From positions 42,900 to 106,899 of the forward strand of contig JANXSX010000212.1 of assembly GCA_025356475.1 (NCBI GenBank): 64,000 nt of DNA. The letters run 5' to 3'. The translations under genes and the position numbers were made by a program. Of this stretch, positions 17,355 to 26,800 are shown in pieces. A model generated the notes under the pieces. It saw only the letters and a list, made by a program, of their open reading frames with translations. It was not told the origin of the DNA and ran no database searches. The DNA is from Isosphaeraceae bacterium (GTDB lineage: Bacteria > Planctomycetota > Planctomycetia > Isosphaerales > Isosphaeraceae). How positions within the stretch are numbered: position 1 is the first letter of the stretch; every line of letters starts with the position of its first letter.

Positions 17355-18248
17355 TTAAATCTTGATGAATTCACTCTCGCAGGGGGCCTCGTTTGCAATC
17401 TTTCGGAGATAGTTGCCGTAGTCGTTTTTCAACGAGTCTGCGACGTGGAGAACTTGCCAAGCTTCGATATATCCCATGCGATAGGCGACTTCTTCAAGGC
17501 AGGCAACCTTGAGCCCCTGACGTGTCTCCACGGATTGGATGAAGCTCCCTGCCTGCTGGAGCGAGTCCGGTGTGCCGGTGTCGAGCCATGCGATACCACG
17601 GCCCAGGATATCGAGCCGGAGCTGCTCACGGCGGAGATACTCGCGATTGACGTCGGTGATCTCCAACTCGCCACGAGGAGACGGGATTAGATCCTCCGCG
17701 ATGTCCAGAACCTGGTTGTCATAGAAGTAAAGTCCCGTCACCGCGTACTGGGACTTCGGACGTTCCGGTTTCTCTTCCAGCTCAATCACAGCACCGTTCC
17801 GGTCAAACTCGGCGACTCCGTAGCGTTCTGGATCTTGAACGTGGTAGCCGAAAATCGTGGCCCCTTCAATTCGCGCTGCGGCTGTTTGAAGAATTCGGCT
17901 CAGGCCGTGTCCATAAAAGACATTATCGCCAAGAACCAACGCGACCCGGTCTCCAGCGACAAACTCCCGACCGATGATGAACGCCTGGGCCAGGCCTTCC
18001 GGTCGCGGTTGCACGGCATATTGGAGGTGAATCCCCCACTCTTCGCCCGAGCCGAGCAGTTCTTCATAACGTTTGATGTCGGAAGGTGTAGAAATGACAA
18101 GTATGTCGCGAATCCCGGCAAGCATCAAGGTACTCAAGGGATAGTAGATCATTGGCTTGTCATAGATCGGCAGGAGCTGTTTGCTGACGACCCGCGTCAA
18201 CGGGTAGAGCCGAGTTCCGGATCCCCCCGCGAGAATGATCCCCTTCAT
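17355..18248 (-). CDS. rfbA: Glucose-1-phosphate thymidylyltransferase
   Basis: 297 residues, full length for RfbA/RmlA, which forms dTDP-glucose from dTTP and glucose-1-phosphate, the first step to dTDP-rhamnose and other deoxysugars. The signature is intact: [13 protein letters not shown] with the catalytic Arg, [26 protein letters not shown] with the metal-binding Asp, the [13 protein letters not shown] loop and the TGTPDSL segment. It ends 36 bases from the convergent kinase gene and starts 78 bases after the stop of the fusion protein upstream on the same strand, so it may be the last gene of the operon that starts at the receiver gene. Together with rfbC at the left of the window it marks a dTDP-deoxysugar branch. 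Confidence 0.95.
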   Translation of the reverse strand: MKGIILAGGSGTRLYPLTRVVSKQLLPIYDKPMIYYPLSTLMLAGIRDILVISTPSDIKRYEELLGSGEEWGIHLQYAVQPRPEGLAQAFIIGREFVAGDRVALVLGDNVFYGHGLSRILQTAAARIEGATIFGYHVQDPERYGVAEFDRNGAVIELEEKPERPKSQYAVTGLYFYDNQVLDIAEDLIPSPRGELEITDVNREYLRREQLRLDILGRGIAWLDTGTPDSLQQAGSFIQSVETRQGLKVACLEEVAYRMGYIEAWQVLHVADSLKNDYGNYLRKIANEAPCESEFIKI

Positions 18249-18326
18249 GGAACAGACCCCAAGACTGAGGCGATCGCCTCGAAAAGAGAATGTGTCGGTG
18301 CTGACCGCATCTTCAATACCCTGATC

Positions 18327-19925
18327 TTAGTACATCTTTGGCAACGTTTCCCCGGACTCCTCACTCGGGGTGAAGGAAGCTTGGGCCTTGCGGTTCTTCA
18401 GGTGAGGTCTTCGAGCAAAAAACGGCGTGCTCGGCTCCGTGCGCGTTGCGGCGTGGTTGTGACCAAAGAGAGCCCGGCCAACATATGCGACCGAGAGTCG
18501 CAGGTCATGTCTCAATCCGCCGGCGGCAACGTAGTAGAAATCCGAGACGCGATGGTCGTCATCGCTCAATGACGAAGCGGGGACCAAGCTTGTCTCGGTG
18601 ATCAGTCCCGACCGTGCGCGGAGGTAAGAAGGCCGCCAATCCTGCGGTAGACCTTCAACTTCCTCTGGAGCACGGGGGGGGACTCCCACGAGTCTGAGAT
18701 CTCCTTTGACCACGTTGAAAAGCCCCGGTAGAAAGCGCAGTAAGACGTCGTCGAGACCGGAAAGCTCCTGGGTCTTTCCTTCAGTAAATCGCCAGAGCCG
18801 GTAGGTCTTCCATCTCGAATTGTCCGATGAGGCCGGTAGCCGTAATGCCTCGGTCGAGACTAGAACTTGCCCTCCTCGAACGAGCTTGAGGGTTATTGCC
18901 GTTGCTAGCAGCAAGGGCGCGACGATCACCAGTCCGACCAACGCGAAGAATCTCGTGAGGAACCCAACAAGGTGAGACTTCAAACCACGCGCCGAGACTG
19001 CCGAGAGGAGTAGGTCGTCTTCAAGCGTCATCTCGACTCCGAGCGAGACTTCGACCAGATGGCTCTTCGAAACAATTGCGTGGTGGAGTTCTGTCCCCTG
19101 CCCAACATAGGTCAAAGGGAGAAGGACCGAATCGGTGATCGAGCACCGGCTGTCGAGAATACATCCATGGCCGACTACGGCATTAGGGCCGATTTCGGCT
19201 CCAGCCCCGACCTGACAGTCTTCGCCGATATAAACGGGCGGCAAGATCTGCGCTTTGGGATGGACCACGACATTGCGAGAGAGCCAGACTCCGGGCTCAA
19301 CCTCAACCGCCCCAAACAGCAATCCTGACACCTTTCCGTCGATAGCCGCACGGTTGCTATCGAGATATGAGCCGAAATAGCGAACGTCGAAGACAACATT
19401 ATCAAGATCAATGATCCGCTTACTCGTAGATTGAAATCGAGCGGTCAGTACACGCTCATCCGCATCGGTCGGCAGATGCTCGACATCCCGGCGTGAGATC
19501 CACGCCCAGCCCGTCCAAACCGAATCCTCGCCTGTTCGCCTCGAAAAAAGGGTCAGTTCTTGGCAGAGTAGTGGATGTTCGAGCACCCCTAAGATCGGCA
19601 ATCGGTCTGCATGGCCTAGAAGAACAGGGGAGTCATCGAGCGGCGGACCCATTGTCAGTAACGTGCGGTAGGGTTGATCCGGATCACGTGCCAAGTGGTA
19701 GCGGATTCTGACTCCCCAGCGCGTTCCATCCCCAAAGTGTTCTTCGATTTGATAGGCTTGATGACTCACGACGATGTCGAACTGATCGAAACCTGATATC
19801 GACAAGGATTCGATAATGTGTTGAAGGATGGGACGGTCGGCGATCGGCATCATCGCGGACGCGAATTGTTCGCTGAGCGCACCATCCCCCGGACAGGATC
19901 CAGCGGCCATCAAGATCGCTCGCAT
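18327..19925 (-). CDS. Nucleotidyltransferase / hexapeptide beta-helix / phosphoglycosyltransferase fusion with degenerate active sites
   Basis: About 532 residues in three parts. Residues 1-190 resemble a sugar-phosphate nucleotidyltransferase (MRAILMAAG, then AMMPIADRPILQHIIESL), but the GxGTRL loop reads SCPGDGAL. Residues about 200-320 show hexapeptide repeats of a left-handed beta-helix (VEPGVWLSRNVVVHPKAQI, IGPNAVVGHGCILDS), as in NDP-sugar pyrophosphorylases. A membrane helix near 325-355 leads into a bacterial sugar-transferase domain with LPGLFNVVKGDLRLVG; where the family has the catalytic Asp-Glu pair just before LPxL, this protein has Arg-Phe. Both enzyme halves therefore look inactive; I infer a regulatory or scaffold role beside the intact transferase 36 bases upstream. 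The ATG at 19925 is chosen because GGAGA lies 9 nt before it; two more ATGs lie at 19934 and 19931. Confidence 0.75.
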   Translation of the reverse strand: MRAILMAAGSCPGDGALSEQFASAMMPIADRPILQHIIESLSISGFDQFDIVVSHQAYQIEEHFGDGTRWGVRIRYHLARDPDQPYRTLLTMGPPLDDSPVLLGHADRLPILGVLEHPLLCQELTLFSRRTGEDSVWTGWAWISRRDVEHLPTDADERVLTARFQSTSKRIIDLDNVVFDVRYFGSYLDSNRAAIDGKVSGLLFGAVEVEPGVWLSRNVVVHPKAQILPPVYIGEDCQVGAGAEIGPNAVVGHGCILDSRCSITDSVLLPLTYVGQGTELHHAIVSKSHLVEVSLGVEMTLEDDLLLSAVSARGLKSHLVGFLTRFFALVGLVIVAPLLLATAITLKLVRGGQVLVSTEALRLPASSDNSRWKTYRLWRFTEGKTQELSGLDDVLLRFLPGLFNVVKGDLRLVGVPPRAPEEVEGLPQDWRPSYLRARSGLITETSLVPASSLSDDDHRVSDFYYVAAGGLRHDLRLSVAYVGRALFGHNHAATRTEPSTPFFARRPHLKNRKAQASFTPSEESGETLPKMY

Positions 19926-19961
19926 TGACATCATTCTCCAATCAGGGGAGGTCTCAACGTG

Positions 19962-20705
19962 TCAGTAGGCGCCCCGACCAGTCAGGACCGCTGGGATCGT
20001 CTTAAGGATCAACATCAGATCGAAGCGGAGGCTGTGGCTCTGGATGTACTGGACGTCCAACGCAACCTGGCGATCGAAAGGAATGTCTCCACGACCGCTG
20101 ACTTGCCAGATGCAGGTCAGCCCTGGCGTGACATCCAGGCGACGCCGGTCAGCCAGGGTGTAGCTTGCAACCTCACGCGGAACAGGGGGACGCGGCCCTA
20201 CCAGCGACATCTCACCCTTCAAGACACACAAGAGTTGCGGCAACTCATCAATGCTTACTTTTCGAATGAATCTCCCGATGGGAGTAACCCGAGGGTCACG
20301 CTTCATCTTGAAGGTCAGACTGCTCTTAGCGTGATCGTTTTGGGTGATCAAGGCATCTTTCAGGGCCTCAGCATCAACTCGCATTGATCGGAACTTGGGG
20401 AAATCGAACTCGCGACCCCATCGGCCTACTCGTTTTTGCCAGAACAGAATTGGCCCTTGATCGTGCCGCCGGATCAGCGCGGCCACCAACAAGAACAAGG
20501 GGGCAAGAGCGATCAATGCTGCGGCTGAAGTGGAGACATCCACCAGCCGTTTCGCCAGTTTCGCCCCTCCGATCGCGAACGACCAGGAATAGAGCTTCCA
20601 GGAAAGTCGGATCTGTCGGACCAATCCGGCTTCCTTGTGGAGTCGGAGTAATTCGTCGCGGAGTTGGACGCGTCGAGCCCGATCGGCTGTGAATGCTGTC
20701 GACAT
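19962..20705 (-). CDS. Polyprenyl-phosphate phosphoglycosyltransferase (initiating sugar transferase)
   Basis: 247 residues of the monotopic PGT family (WcaJ/PglC/EpsL type), which moves a phospho-sugar from a nucleotide sugar to undecaprenyl phosphate and so starts EPS assembly at the membrane. After a 40-residue basic leader there is the re-entrant hydrophobic segment (LAKRLVDVSTSAAALIALAPLFLLVAALI), then GPILFWQKRVGR, FRSMRVDAE, the catalytic Asp-Glu pair in VSIDELPQL, VLKGEMSLVGPRPPVP and VTPGLTCIWQVSGRG. All key residues are present, unlike in the neighbouring fusion protein. The ATG is 7 nt after GGGGAG. The start lies only 3 bases from the stop of the STAS gene, linking initiation of EPS synthesis to the partner-switching genes. 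Confidence 0.93.
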   Translation of the reverse strand: MSTAFTADRARRVQLRDELLRLHKEAGLVRQIRLSWKLYSWSFAIGGAKLAKRLVDVSTSAAALIALAPLFLLVAALIRRHDQGPILFWQKRVGRWGREFDFPKFRSMRVDAEALKDALITQNDHAKSSLTFKMKRDPRVTPIGRFIRKVSIDELPQLLCVLKGEMSLVGPRPPVPREVASYTLADRRRLDVTPGLTCIWQVSGRGDIPFDRQVALDVQYIQSHSLRFDLMLILKTIPAVLTGRGAY

Positions 20706-20708
20706 TGA

Positions 20709-21089
20709 TTAGCTCCCCGCCAGAACGGTCGTGGCGGTCTCGGCCTCGAAGGCGCGGATGGCCTCATCTCGGGTGTTGTAAATGTCGAGAACCTTGTGGA
20801 TCCGGACCATCTCGAAGACGAGCCTGACCTGCTTGGTTGCACCACAAATTTTCAAGTCGCCCGGGCCCTGCCCCGTGCTGTTCACGCGGCGTGCGCAGGT
20901 CAGGATGGCCCCGCAGCCCGAACTGTCGATGAAACGTACCGCGCTCAGATCCAGGATCACCAATCCGCCTGCGGGGAGCCGATCAATCAAGTCGCGATGC
21001 AAGTCTTTCGACAAACCCGCATCAAGATGAGTGATGTCAGGGGTCACGACCGTGAACGGACCATAGGATTCGATGCTGACATTCATCAC
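20709..21089 (-). CDS. STAS-domain anti-sigma factor antagonist-like protein
   Basis: About 126 residues from a GTG at 21089, with an ATG directly after it at 21086; AAGAGG lies 8 nt before the GTG. The single STAS domain has the central strand LVILDLSAVRFID followed by DSSGCGAIL; the second Ser of DSSG (residue 57) matches the Ser phosphorylated in SpoIIAA/RsbV. Such proteins switch partners according to phosphorylation: an RsbW-type kinase phosphorylates them and a PP2C phosphatase reverses it. Both activities could come from the adjacent gene, 12 bases upstream. The next gene, 3 bases downstream, is the initiating EPS transferase, so the STAS protein may control EPS synthesis directly, as SypA does in Vibrio fischeri, rather than a sigma factor. 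No sigma factor gene is in the window. Confidence 0.9.
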   Translation of the reverse strand: MMNVSIESYGPFTVVTPDITHLDAGLSKDLHRDLIDRLPAGGLVILDLSAVRFIDSSGCGAILTCARRVNSTGQGPGDLKICGATKQVRLVFEMVRIHKVLDIYNTRDEAIRAFEAETATTVLAGS

Positions 21090-21101
21090 GAATTTGACCT
21101 C

Positions 21102-23207
21102 TTAGAAGTTGTCCCTTTTCTGGATCAAAGTCACTGCATTCATCCCGCGACCGCTGCTTACGTAGTATCGATCATCAACGCATCGATCGATCAAGTAAAC
21201 GCCGAACCCTCCAGCCTTAGTGCCATCAAAAATAGGGGGTTTGATGTCGACCGGGTTGAATGGAATCCCTGAATGGACTAACCGAATGATCATACACTCG
21301 TCATTCAGTTCTCCCTCAACCCGAATCCAACGGTCGGATCGTCCATCGTATGCATGGATCATGATGTTGCTTGCAGCTTCGGTGACAGCCAGCTCCAACA
21401 TTGAAATTCGATCTTGATCGAGAATCAGGTCGTTGTCCTCGAAACACATCGACCGTACGAACGTGCGGATTTCCTGGAGCCTAGCTAGCTCGCTTGTGAT
21501 CTCGATCGTCTTGACTCTGCTACGATCCACATGGCGTTCGGGAATCTGGGTCTCGACGACGATAAAAGTCAGGTCGTCGTCAAAATGATCGCCTCCCGCG
21601 AACTCCGTGAGCACCCTTCTTAGAGTGATTGCCAAAGCCTCAGGATCACCTTCCTGATAGGAAGAATCGATTAAGTTCATAAGCCGATGGATATCAAACA
21701 TTTCCCCTTCGGGATTGCGTACATCCGTGACTCCATCCGAATAGAAAACGAAAACGTCTCCATATTCATAAGACGCTGTGACATGTTTGTACGATTCTTT
21801 GTTAGAGAATCCTAGTGGCATGTTGTCGCCACGGAGCGGTGAACATTGCTGTTCCTTGCGGTTGTAATGCAGGACTGGCGTGTGCCCGCAGTCGATGAAT
21901 TCGATCCGACCCCGACGCGCATCGATTCTCGCGTAATTGAGTGTGACGAAACTATCGAGGTCAGCGAGACGTCCTGCAATTTCTTCATGCACCAGCGAAA
22001 CAACCGTCTCGAGTGAAGGCAGCCGATCTGGTTGTGAAGACATGAGCGCTAATAGAGTTCTGTGGAATTGTCGTGTGACCGCCGCACCGACCAGGGACGC
22101 CTTGAGACCTTTGCCCATCACATCGCCAATCAAGATATCAAGACATTGGCGATGTTGACGAAAGAACTCAACGAAATCGCCACCAACTCGTTGCGAGGGT
22201 ATCGCCAGACTTGCTACCTGTGCGAACCCCAACCGGGTTGGCTGGTTTCCGAGCAGGAGCATCTGCTGCATCCGTGACCCGAGATCGAGGTCGTGGTGAA
22301 GGAGTTCACTCTCAACCGCCGCACGATTCAATTGGTCCCCTTCGATCGCCATCACCGCTTGCATTGCTAAGGCTTGGGCTTTGCGCATGATCCACGAGTC
22401 GAACGGCTTCCGTCCACCCGGGCCCCAGAGCGCCAGGGCCGCCTTGAGACCATGGCGAGCCTCGACCGGAACAATTAGCATGCTACCGATTGCGTCGATC
22501 TCCAGAGACACTTGGAAAGGTCGATGGTCACCAACACTTGCATCGATCACGATGCAGCGATGCTCGGACATTGCGCGTCGGAGGAGTTCATTTCCCTGGG
22601 CCAGCCAACCACAATCCGCGATTCCCGACCCACCTAACGGGACGAGTTGGCCTTCGATTTCGATCCAGAATGCCGAGCACAGCCCATCCCCGGAATCGAC
22701 GAGTCGCGAAAGGATTCTGTCGACGATCCCCTCAATGCTTCGGGAAGCTGGGGCCAGGGAATAGACCTCGTAAAGTGCCTCAAGACTTTCCCAACACGTT
22801 CCCAACTCGACGAGTAAGGAAGACTCTCGGCCTTCGATCGCGATCTGTCGAGACGTTGCTTCGATGATCCGGCAAATCGCTTCGCGAATCTCGATTGCAC
22901 TTGTCGGAGAGCAAAGCCAGCAACTCGACACGGCGCTCGACCCGCCAAGGTTGATCGGGATCGACTCGCTGCGACGACCTTGCGCACAACTGCACTCTCG
23001 ATCCCCCTCCCGGAGTTCCGAAGAACACTCGCATTCAAGATCGGTAACGAGCCATTCAACCTGATTGTCAGTGGTCCTGACCCCAATCGAGAGATGAAGC
23101 GCCGAGGCGATCGGTACGACGGCTTGTCGCAGAGCCTCGCGAAATTCGATATCTCCGATCTCGAACAAGCGATAGACCGGAGGTGCCGCGTCAGAATGCA
23201 ATTGCAT
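21102..23207 (-). CDS. GAF - SpoIIE-type PP2C phosphatase - HATPase (RsbW-like) regulator
   Basis: 701 residues. An N-terminal region of about 120 residues has paired cysteines at 59/61, 72/74 and 96/99. A GAF-like domain follows (about 150-290; FWIEIEGQLVPLGGSGIA, GSMLIVPVEARHGLKAALALWG). The PP2C/SpoIIE domain (about 310-560) keeps the metal-binding motifs: VGGDFVEFF, ILIGDVMGKGLKASL, DCGHTPVLHY, YSDGVTDVRNPEGEMF and FDDDLTFIV. The C-terminal HATPase (about 570-701) has the N box ELAVTEAASNIMIHAY and a GGFGVYLID loop, but the G1-box Asp expected before xGxPF is His (LVHSGIPFNP). The protein could dephosphorylate the STAS protein encoded 12 bases downstream and perhaps phosphorylate it too. 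Its start lies inside the end of the receiver gene (17-bp overlap), which suggests the receiver is its upstream input. Confidence 0.9.
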   Translation of the reverse strand: MQLHSDAAPPVYRLFEIGDIEFREALRQAVVPIASALHLSIGVRTTDNQVEWLVTDLECECSSELREGDRECSCAQGRRSESIPINLGGSSAVSSCWLCSPTSAIEIREAICRIIEATSRQIAIEGRESSLLVELGTCWESLEALYEVYSLAPASRSIEGIVDRILSRLVDSGDGLCSAFWIEIEGQLVPLGGSGIADCGWLAQGNELLRRAMSEHRCIVIDASVGDHRPFQVSLEIDAIGSMLIVPVEARHGLKAALALWGPGGRKPFDSWIMRKAQALAMQAVMAIEGDQLNRAAVESELLHHDLDLGSRMQQMLLLGNQPTRLGFAQVASLAIPSQRVGGDFVEFFRQHRQCLDILIGDVMGKGLKASLVGAAVTRQFHRTLLALMSSQPDRLPSLETVVSLVHEEIAGRLADLDSFVTLNYARIDARRGRIEFIDCGHTPVLHYNRKEQQCSPLRGDNMPLGFSNKESYKHVTASYEYGDVFVFYSDGVTDVRNPEGEMFDIHRLMNLIDSSYQEGDPEALAITLRRVLTEFAGGDHFDDDLTFIVVETQIPERHVDRSRVKTIEITSELARLQEIRTFVRSMCFEDNDLILDQDRISMLELAVTEAASNIMIHAYDGRSDRWIRVEGELNDECMIIRLVHSGIPFNPVDIKPPIFDGTKAGGFGVYLIDRCVDDRYYVSSGRGMNAVTLIQKRDNF

Positions 23208-23631
23208 GGACGTCAGCCCCCATTGTCACACTGACCTGGGGGGGAACATGCAGTTCTGAGAGCCTCCGGAGCAGGGTTGACGGACCGATTGGCTTCGACT
23301 CTACGGCATCCGCCTCGCCAAGACTCACTCCAAGCCAAGGCTGCAAGGTTGCTGACAAAACAACAATCACTCGTCGACGGGAATTCCCTTCGGCGAGTCG
23401 GAGCCGACTCAGAACTTCGGAGCCCGGCACGTCCGGCAGATCGAGGTCGAGCAACACCACATCGGGATCAAACGCTTCCACAAAGTTGAGAGCCACCAAG
23501 CCTTGATGGCTAACAGCAACACGATATCCCCCACGCGTGAGTTGGAATTCCAGCAACCTGGCGGTGGCCGGATCATCGTCGACGACAAGCGCTCGGGCAG
23601 GACGAGTTTCCTTGGAGTCAGGTAATATCAT
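23191..23631 (-). CDS. Single-domain response regulator (receiver)
   Basis: 146 residues. The receiver fold is complete: ALVVDDDPATARLLEFQL with the acidic pocket, the phosphorylatable Asp in VVLLDLDLPDVPGSEVL, Ser in IVVLSAT and the conserved Lys in VESKPIGP. No output domain follows; the last 25 residues are variable. The ATG at 23631 has AGGGG about 9 nt upstream. Its last 17 bases overlap the start of the SpoIIE-like gene, so the two are translated together and the receiver probably controls that phosphatase by protein contact, as in RsbU/Syp-type systems. It is the first gene of the leftward regulator/EPS operon. Confidence 0.9.
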   Translation of the reverse strand: MILPDSKETRPARALVVDDDPATARLLEFQLTRGGYRVAVSHQGLVALNFVEAFDPDVVLLDLDLPDVPGSEVLSRLRLAEGNSRRRVIVVLSATLQPWLGVSLGEADAVESKPIGPSTLLRRLSELHVPPQVSVTMGADVHAIAF

Positions 23632-23866
23632 GGTCTTCGCCCCTGTCCCGATCGGGTCATCTCATCCTTGGGCTGAACACGCAAACCAGGACATCCCTGG
23701 AGGCATACACGAATCCTAAGTCACCTGCGTGAATTGTCCATTTTGGACTCAGGATTCCGCATAGGTCGTCCAAGGTAATCGATCGTCATTAGGAGAGTTA
23801 GCTAAGAAATGAACATCCCCGCAGATTTGCTTTAGTGCGTCGGTCGGGCATTCTCAGTAGATGTGC
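23632..23866. other. Intergenic region between the giant repeat protein and the receiver operon
   Basis: No coding sequence is supported in these 235 bp. The region must hold the end of the giant-protein transcript and the promoter of the receiver/SpoIIE/STAS/EPS operon, both on the minus strand. I could not pick out a convincing -35/-10 pair or a terminator; only a weak GTCC...GGAC hairpin is seen near 23738-23750. Confidence 0.4.
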
Positions 23867-26800
23867 TCATTGCCAGACGTGTCGAGCTTGAAGATGCAGC
23901 GCGCGTCCACTTTGAGTTCCTGCCGGAACGTAGCCGAATCGTGCGGCGAGCTTGGGGATCCAATGCTGGATCGTCGGCATTGGTTTGTAGATGCTCGGAC
24001 GCCGGACGACCCCGACCGGACCGTTCGGACCTTGTTGTAAGGCGGCACGGAACTGAGCGGCACCGAGTCGGCATCCCGGTCGAGCGATCTTGCCAAACGT
24101 GTACTCCGTAGCGGTTTGACCCGCCTGGAGCTGGATGTTGCTCACGATGTCTTTGCCCGAACCTCTCACGGGTCCGTGACTTCCAACACCGTCGATGAAG
24201 ATCTTGGGACCTTGGGCCGAGACTGTATAGAGACCGGGGCGAATGTTATTGATGGTGAATGAACCATTGTCGTCGGTGGTCGCGGTGCGAGTTACCGGTC
24301 TCCCTTGGTCGTCAAGACCTGACAGTGTGACGGACACATTGGCAATGCCGAACTCGTTGGCGTCGCGAATACCATTGTTCACGTATTCGAGATAAACAGA
24401 GCCCGAAAGGCTCGATGGGAGCAGTTCACCGAAGTTATACGCAGTCGCGGCAGCCCCGATCCCGAGATTGGCACCGGTTACAAGGTCGTTGCCTGCGAGG
24501 CCCCCAGAGGTACCGGCGGAATCCTTACCATCCAGATAGCCGGTCGGCTGGGTCTCCGTGATGGTGTAGGTTCCAGAGGGAAGGCGACTGAAGGTGTAAC
24601 CCCCGTCGGCGACCGTTGTTGTCGTTCGAACGATCGCGTTGCCTGCGGAATCGATGCCCTTCAGGAAGACAACCACGCCTGCGATGCCGGCTTCATTCAC
24701 CGATCGAATGCCGTCGTTGTTGAGGTCGGAGAACACCGAGCCGGAAAGGCTACTATTGGAGAGATCAACGTTGATCGACTGATTGCTGATCGCGCCTGAC
24801 GCCAGATAAACGAGCTTGGTTGTGGTCGAGTGCGAGCCATCGGCGTGAAGTTGGTCGAATTGAAGGGTGAAATCGCCCGACGGCAAGTTCGTGAATGTAT
24901 AGGAACCGTCGGGATTGGTGGTCGTCGTTGCGACCGTATGGCCGGTGGCATCGAGCAGCGTGACGGTCACACCGCCGATGCCAGGTTCACCTGGCTGGTG
25001 GGTCTGGTCGCCATTCAGGTCAAGATACACGAGTCCCGTGATCGTCGAGTCTCGCTCCCCGAACGTGTTATTAGCTGCGGATTGACCGGGGATAAGGGTA
25101 ACACCGGAGATGACGTTGATGCCGACTGTTCCGCCGGCCGACCCTGTTTGGACCTTGCCATCGCCGTAGAGGGTTGGCTGGGTTTCCGTAATAACATAGG
25201 TACCAGGGCGGAGGCCGGTGAAGTTGTAAGAACCATCCGCACCTGTGGTTAAACCGACGCTCAAGGCATGGCCCTGGTCGTCTGTTCCTGTCAGTGTGAC
25301 GGTCACCCCGGCAAGGCCAATCTCTCTCGGCTGGCGGATACCATCATTGTTGTTGTCGAGGAAGACCAAACCGCTGAGCAAAGCCGGGTTCAGTACAGCG
25401 AAGTTGTTGTTTACACCCTGAGTTCCCGACCCCAGGACCAGGCCGGACAACGCCGTCCCTGCGACGGTTCCACCTTGGGAGCCGACGGCATTTGTACCCC
25501 CGAGTACGCCGGTTGGATGAGTCAGCGTGACCGTGTAATTGCCGGGGCGGAGTGTCCCGAAGTTGTAAGAACCGTCCGGGTTTGTGGTCGTCGTTGTGGA
25601 AACGGGTTGTCCAAGGTCATCGGTCCCTGTCAAACGGAGAGTCACACCGCTGACGGGCAACTCAGAGGGTTGCTTGAGGCCATCATCGTTCGCGTCGGAG
25701 TAAACGAAACCGGCCAGGCTCGCCGGGACGAGTTCACCGAAATTGTTGTTGATCCCCGAAACTCCAATACCCAGGACTACGCCAGTGAAGGCCTCCTGTC
25801 CTGTCGTGCCGCCAGGAGTTCCGATGGTCCGTTTACCGTCGAGGAAGCCGGTCGGGGGGGTTAACGTGATTGCGTATGTGCCTGAGAGCAGGTTAGGGAA
25901 GGCATACGAGCCATCGGGTGAAGTGGCTCCCGTTCGGCTCACGAAAGAGCCAGTAGCATCGGTACCGGTGAGGGTCACGATGGCACCGTTCAGACCCGAT
26001 TCGGCGGGCTGAAATAGGCCGTCGTTACTGGTGTCGATGTACACGAATCCCGCAAGGCTCGCCGTGGTCTCGCCGAAATTCTGACCGGTAAGCCCGACGA
26101 GCGGGAGGTTGACGGCGACAGTGATTGGTGAACTTTGGCCGTATCCGAGCGGCGGGGTTGAGACGACTCGGTATGGACCAATCGGTAAATTGTCGAAGTG
26201 GTAAGCGCCATCCGCAGCCGTCTGTGCGCTGGCCACAATGTTGCCGTCGCCGTTTTCGAGGGTCACAGTTACACCGGAGAAACCGGTTTCACCGCCTTCG
26301 ATCGAGCCGTTCTTGTTGCTGTCATTGAAGACAGTTCCGGAGAGGGTCGCACCCAATTCCCCGAACGTGTACCCGGTCGCCACAACTCCCGCCCCTAGCG
26401 GTATCGCTGTTACGACGTCACTGCCAAGAGTCCCGGCTGCCGTGCCGACGGCATCTGTTCCGTTGCTATAGGCCGGGGGCTGGGTCTCGATGAGTCGATA
26501 AGTTCCGGGCCGGAGATTGTCAAAGAGGTAGCTTCCGTCCGGTCCCGTCATTGTGGTGCGGTTGACGGGTTGGCTCAGGTCGTCTGTTCCGTTGAGTGTG
26601 AGTGTCACGCCTGGGATACCCGGCTCGGCATTTTGGCGGGCACCGTCATTGTTGAAATCGACGAAAACCGATCCGGCGAGACTCGATAGAGGTGTCACTA
26701 TAACGCTGGCCTGATCGTCCTCGGCGGGGTTCGAGTTCCCAGGTGTGGAGTTGGGGTCAAACTGATCGCTCGTTAGCACTTGTGCGAGGTTAGTCTTGAG

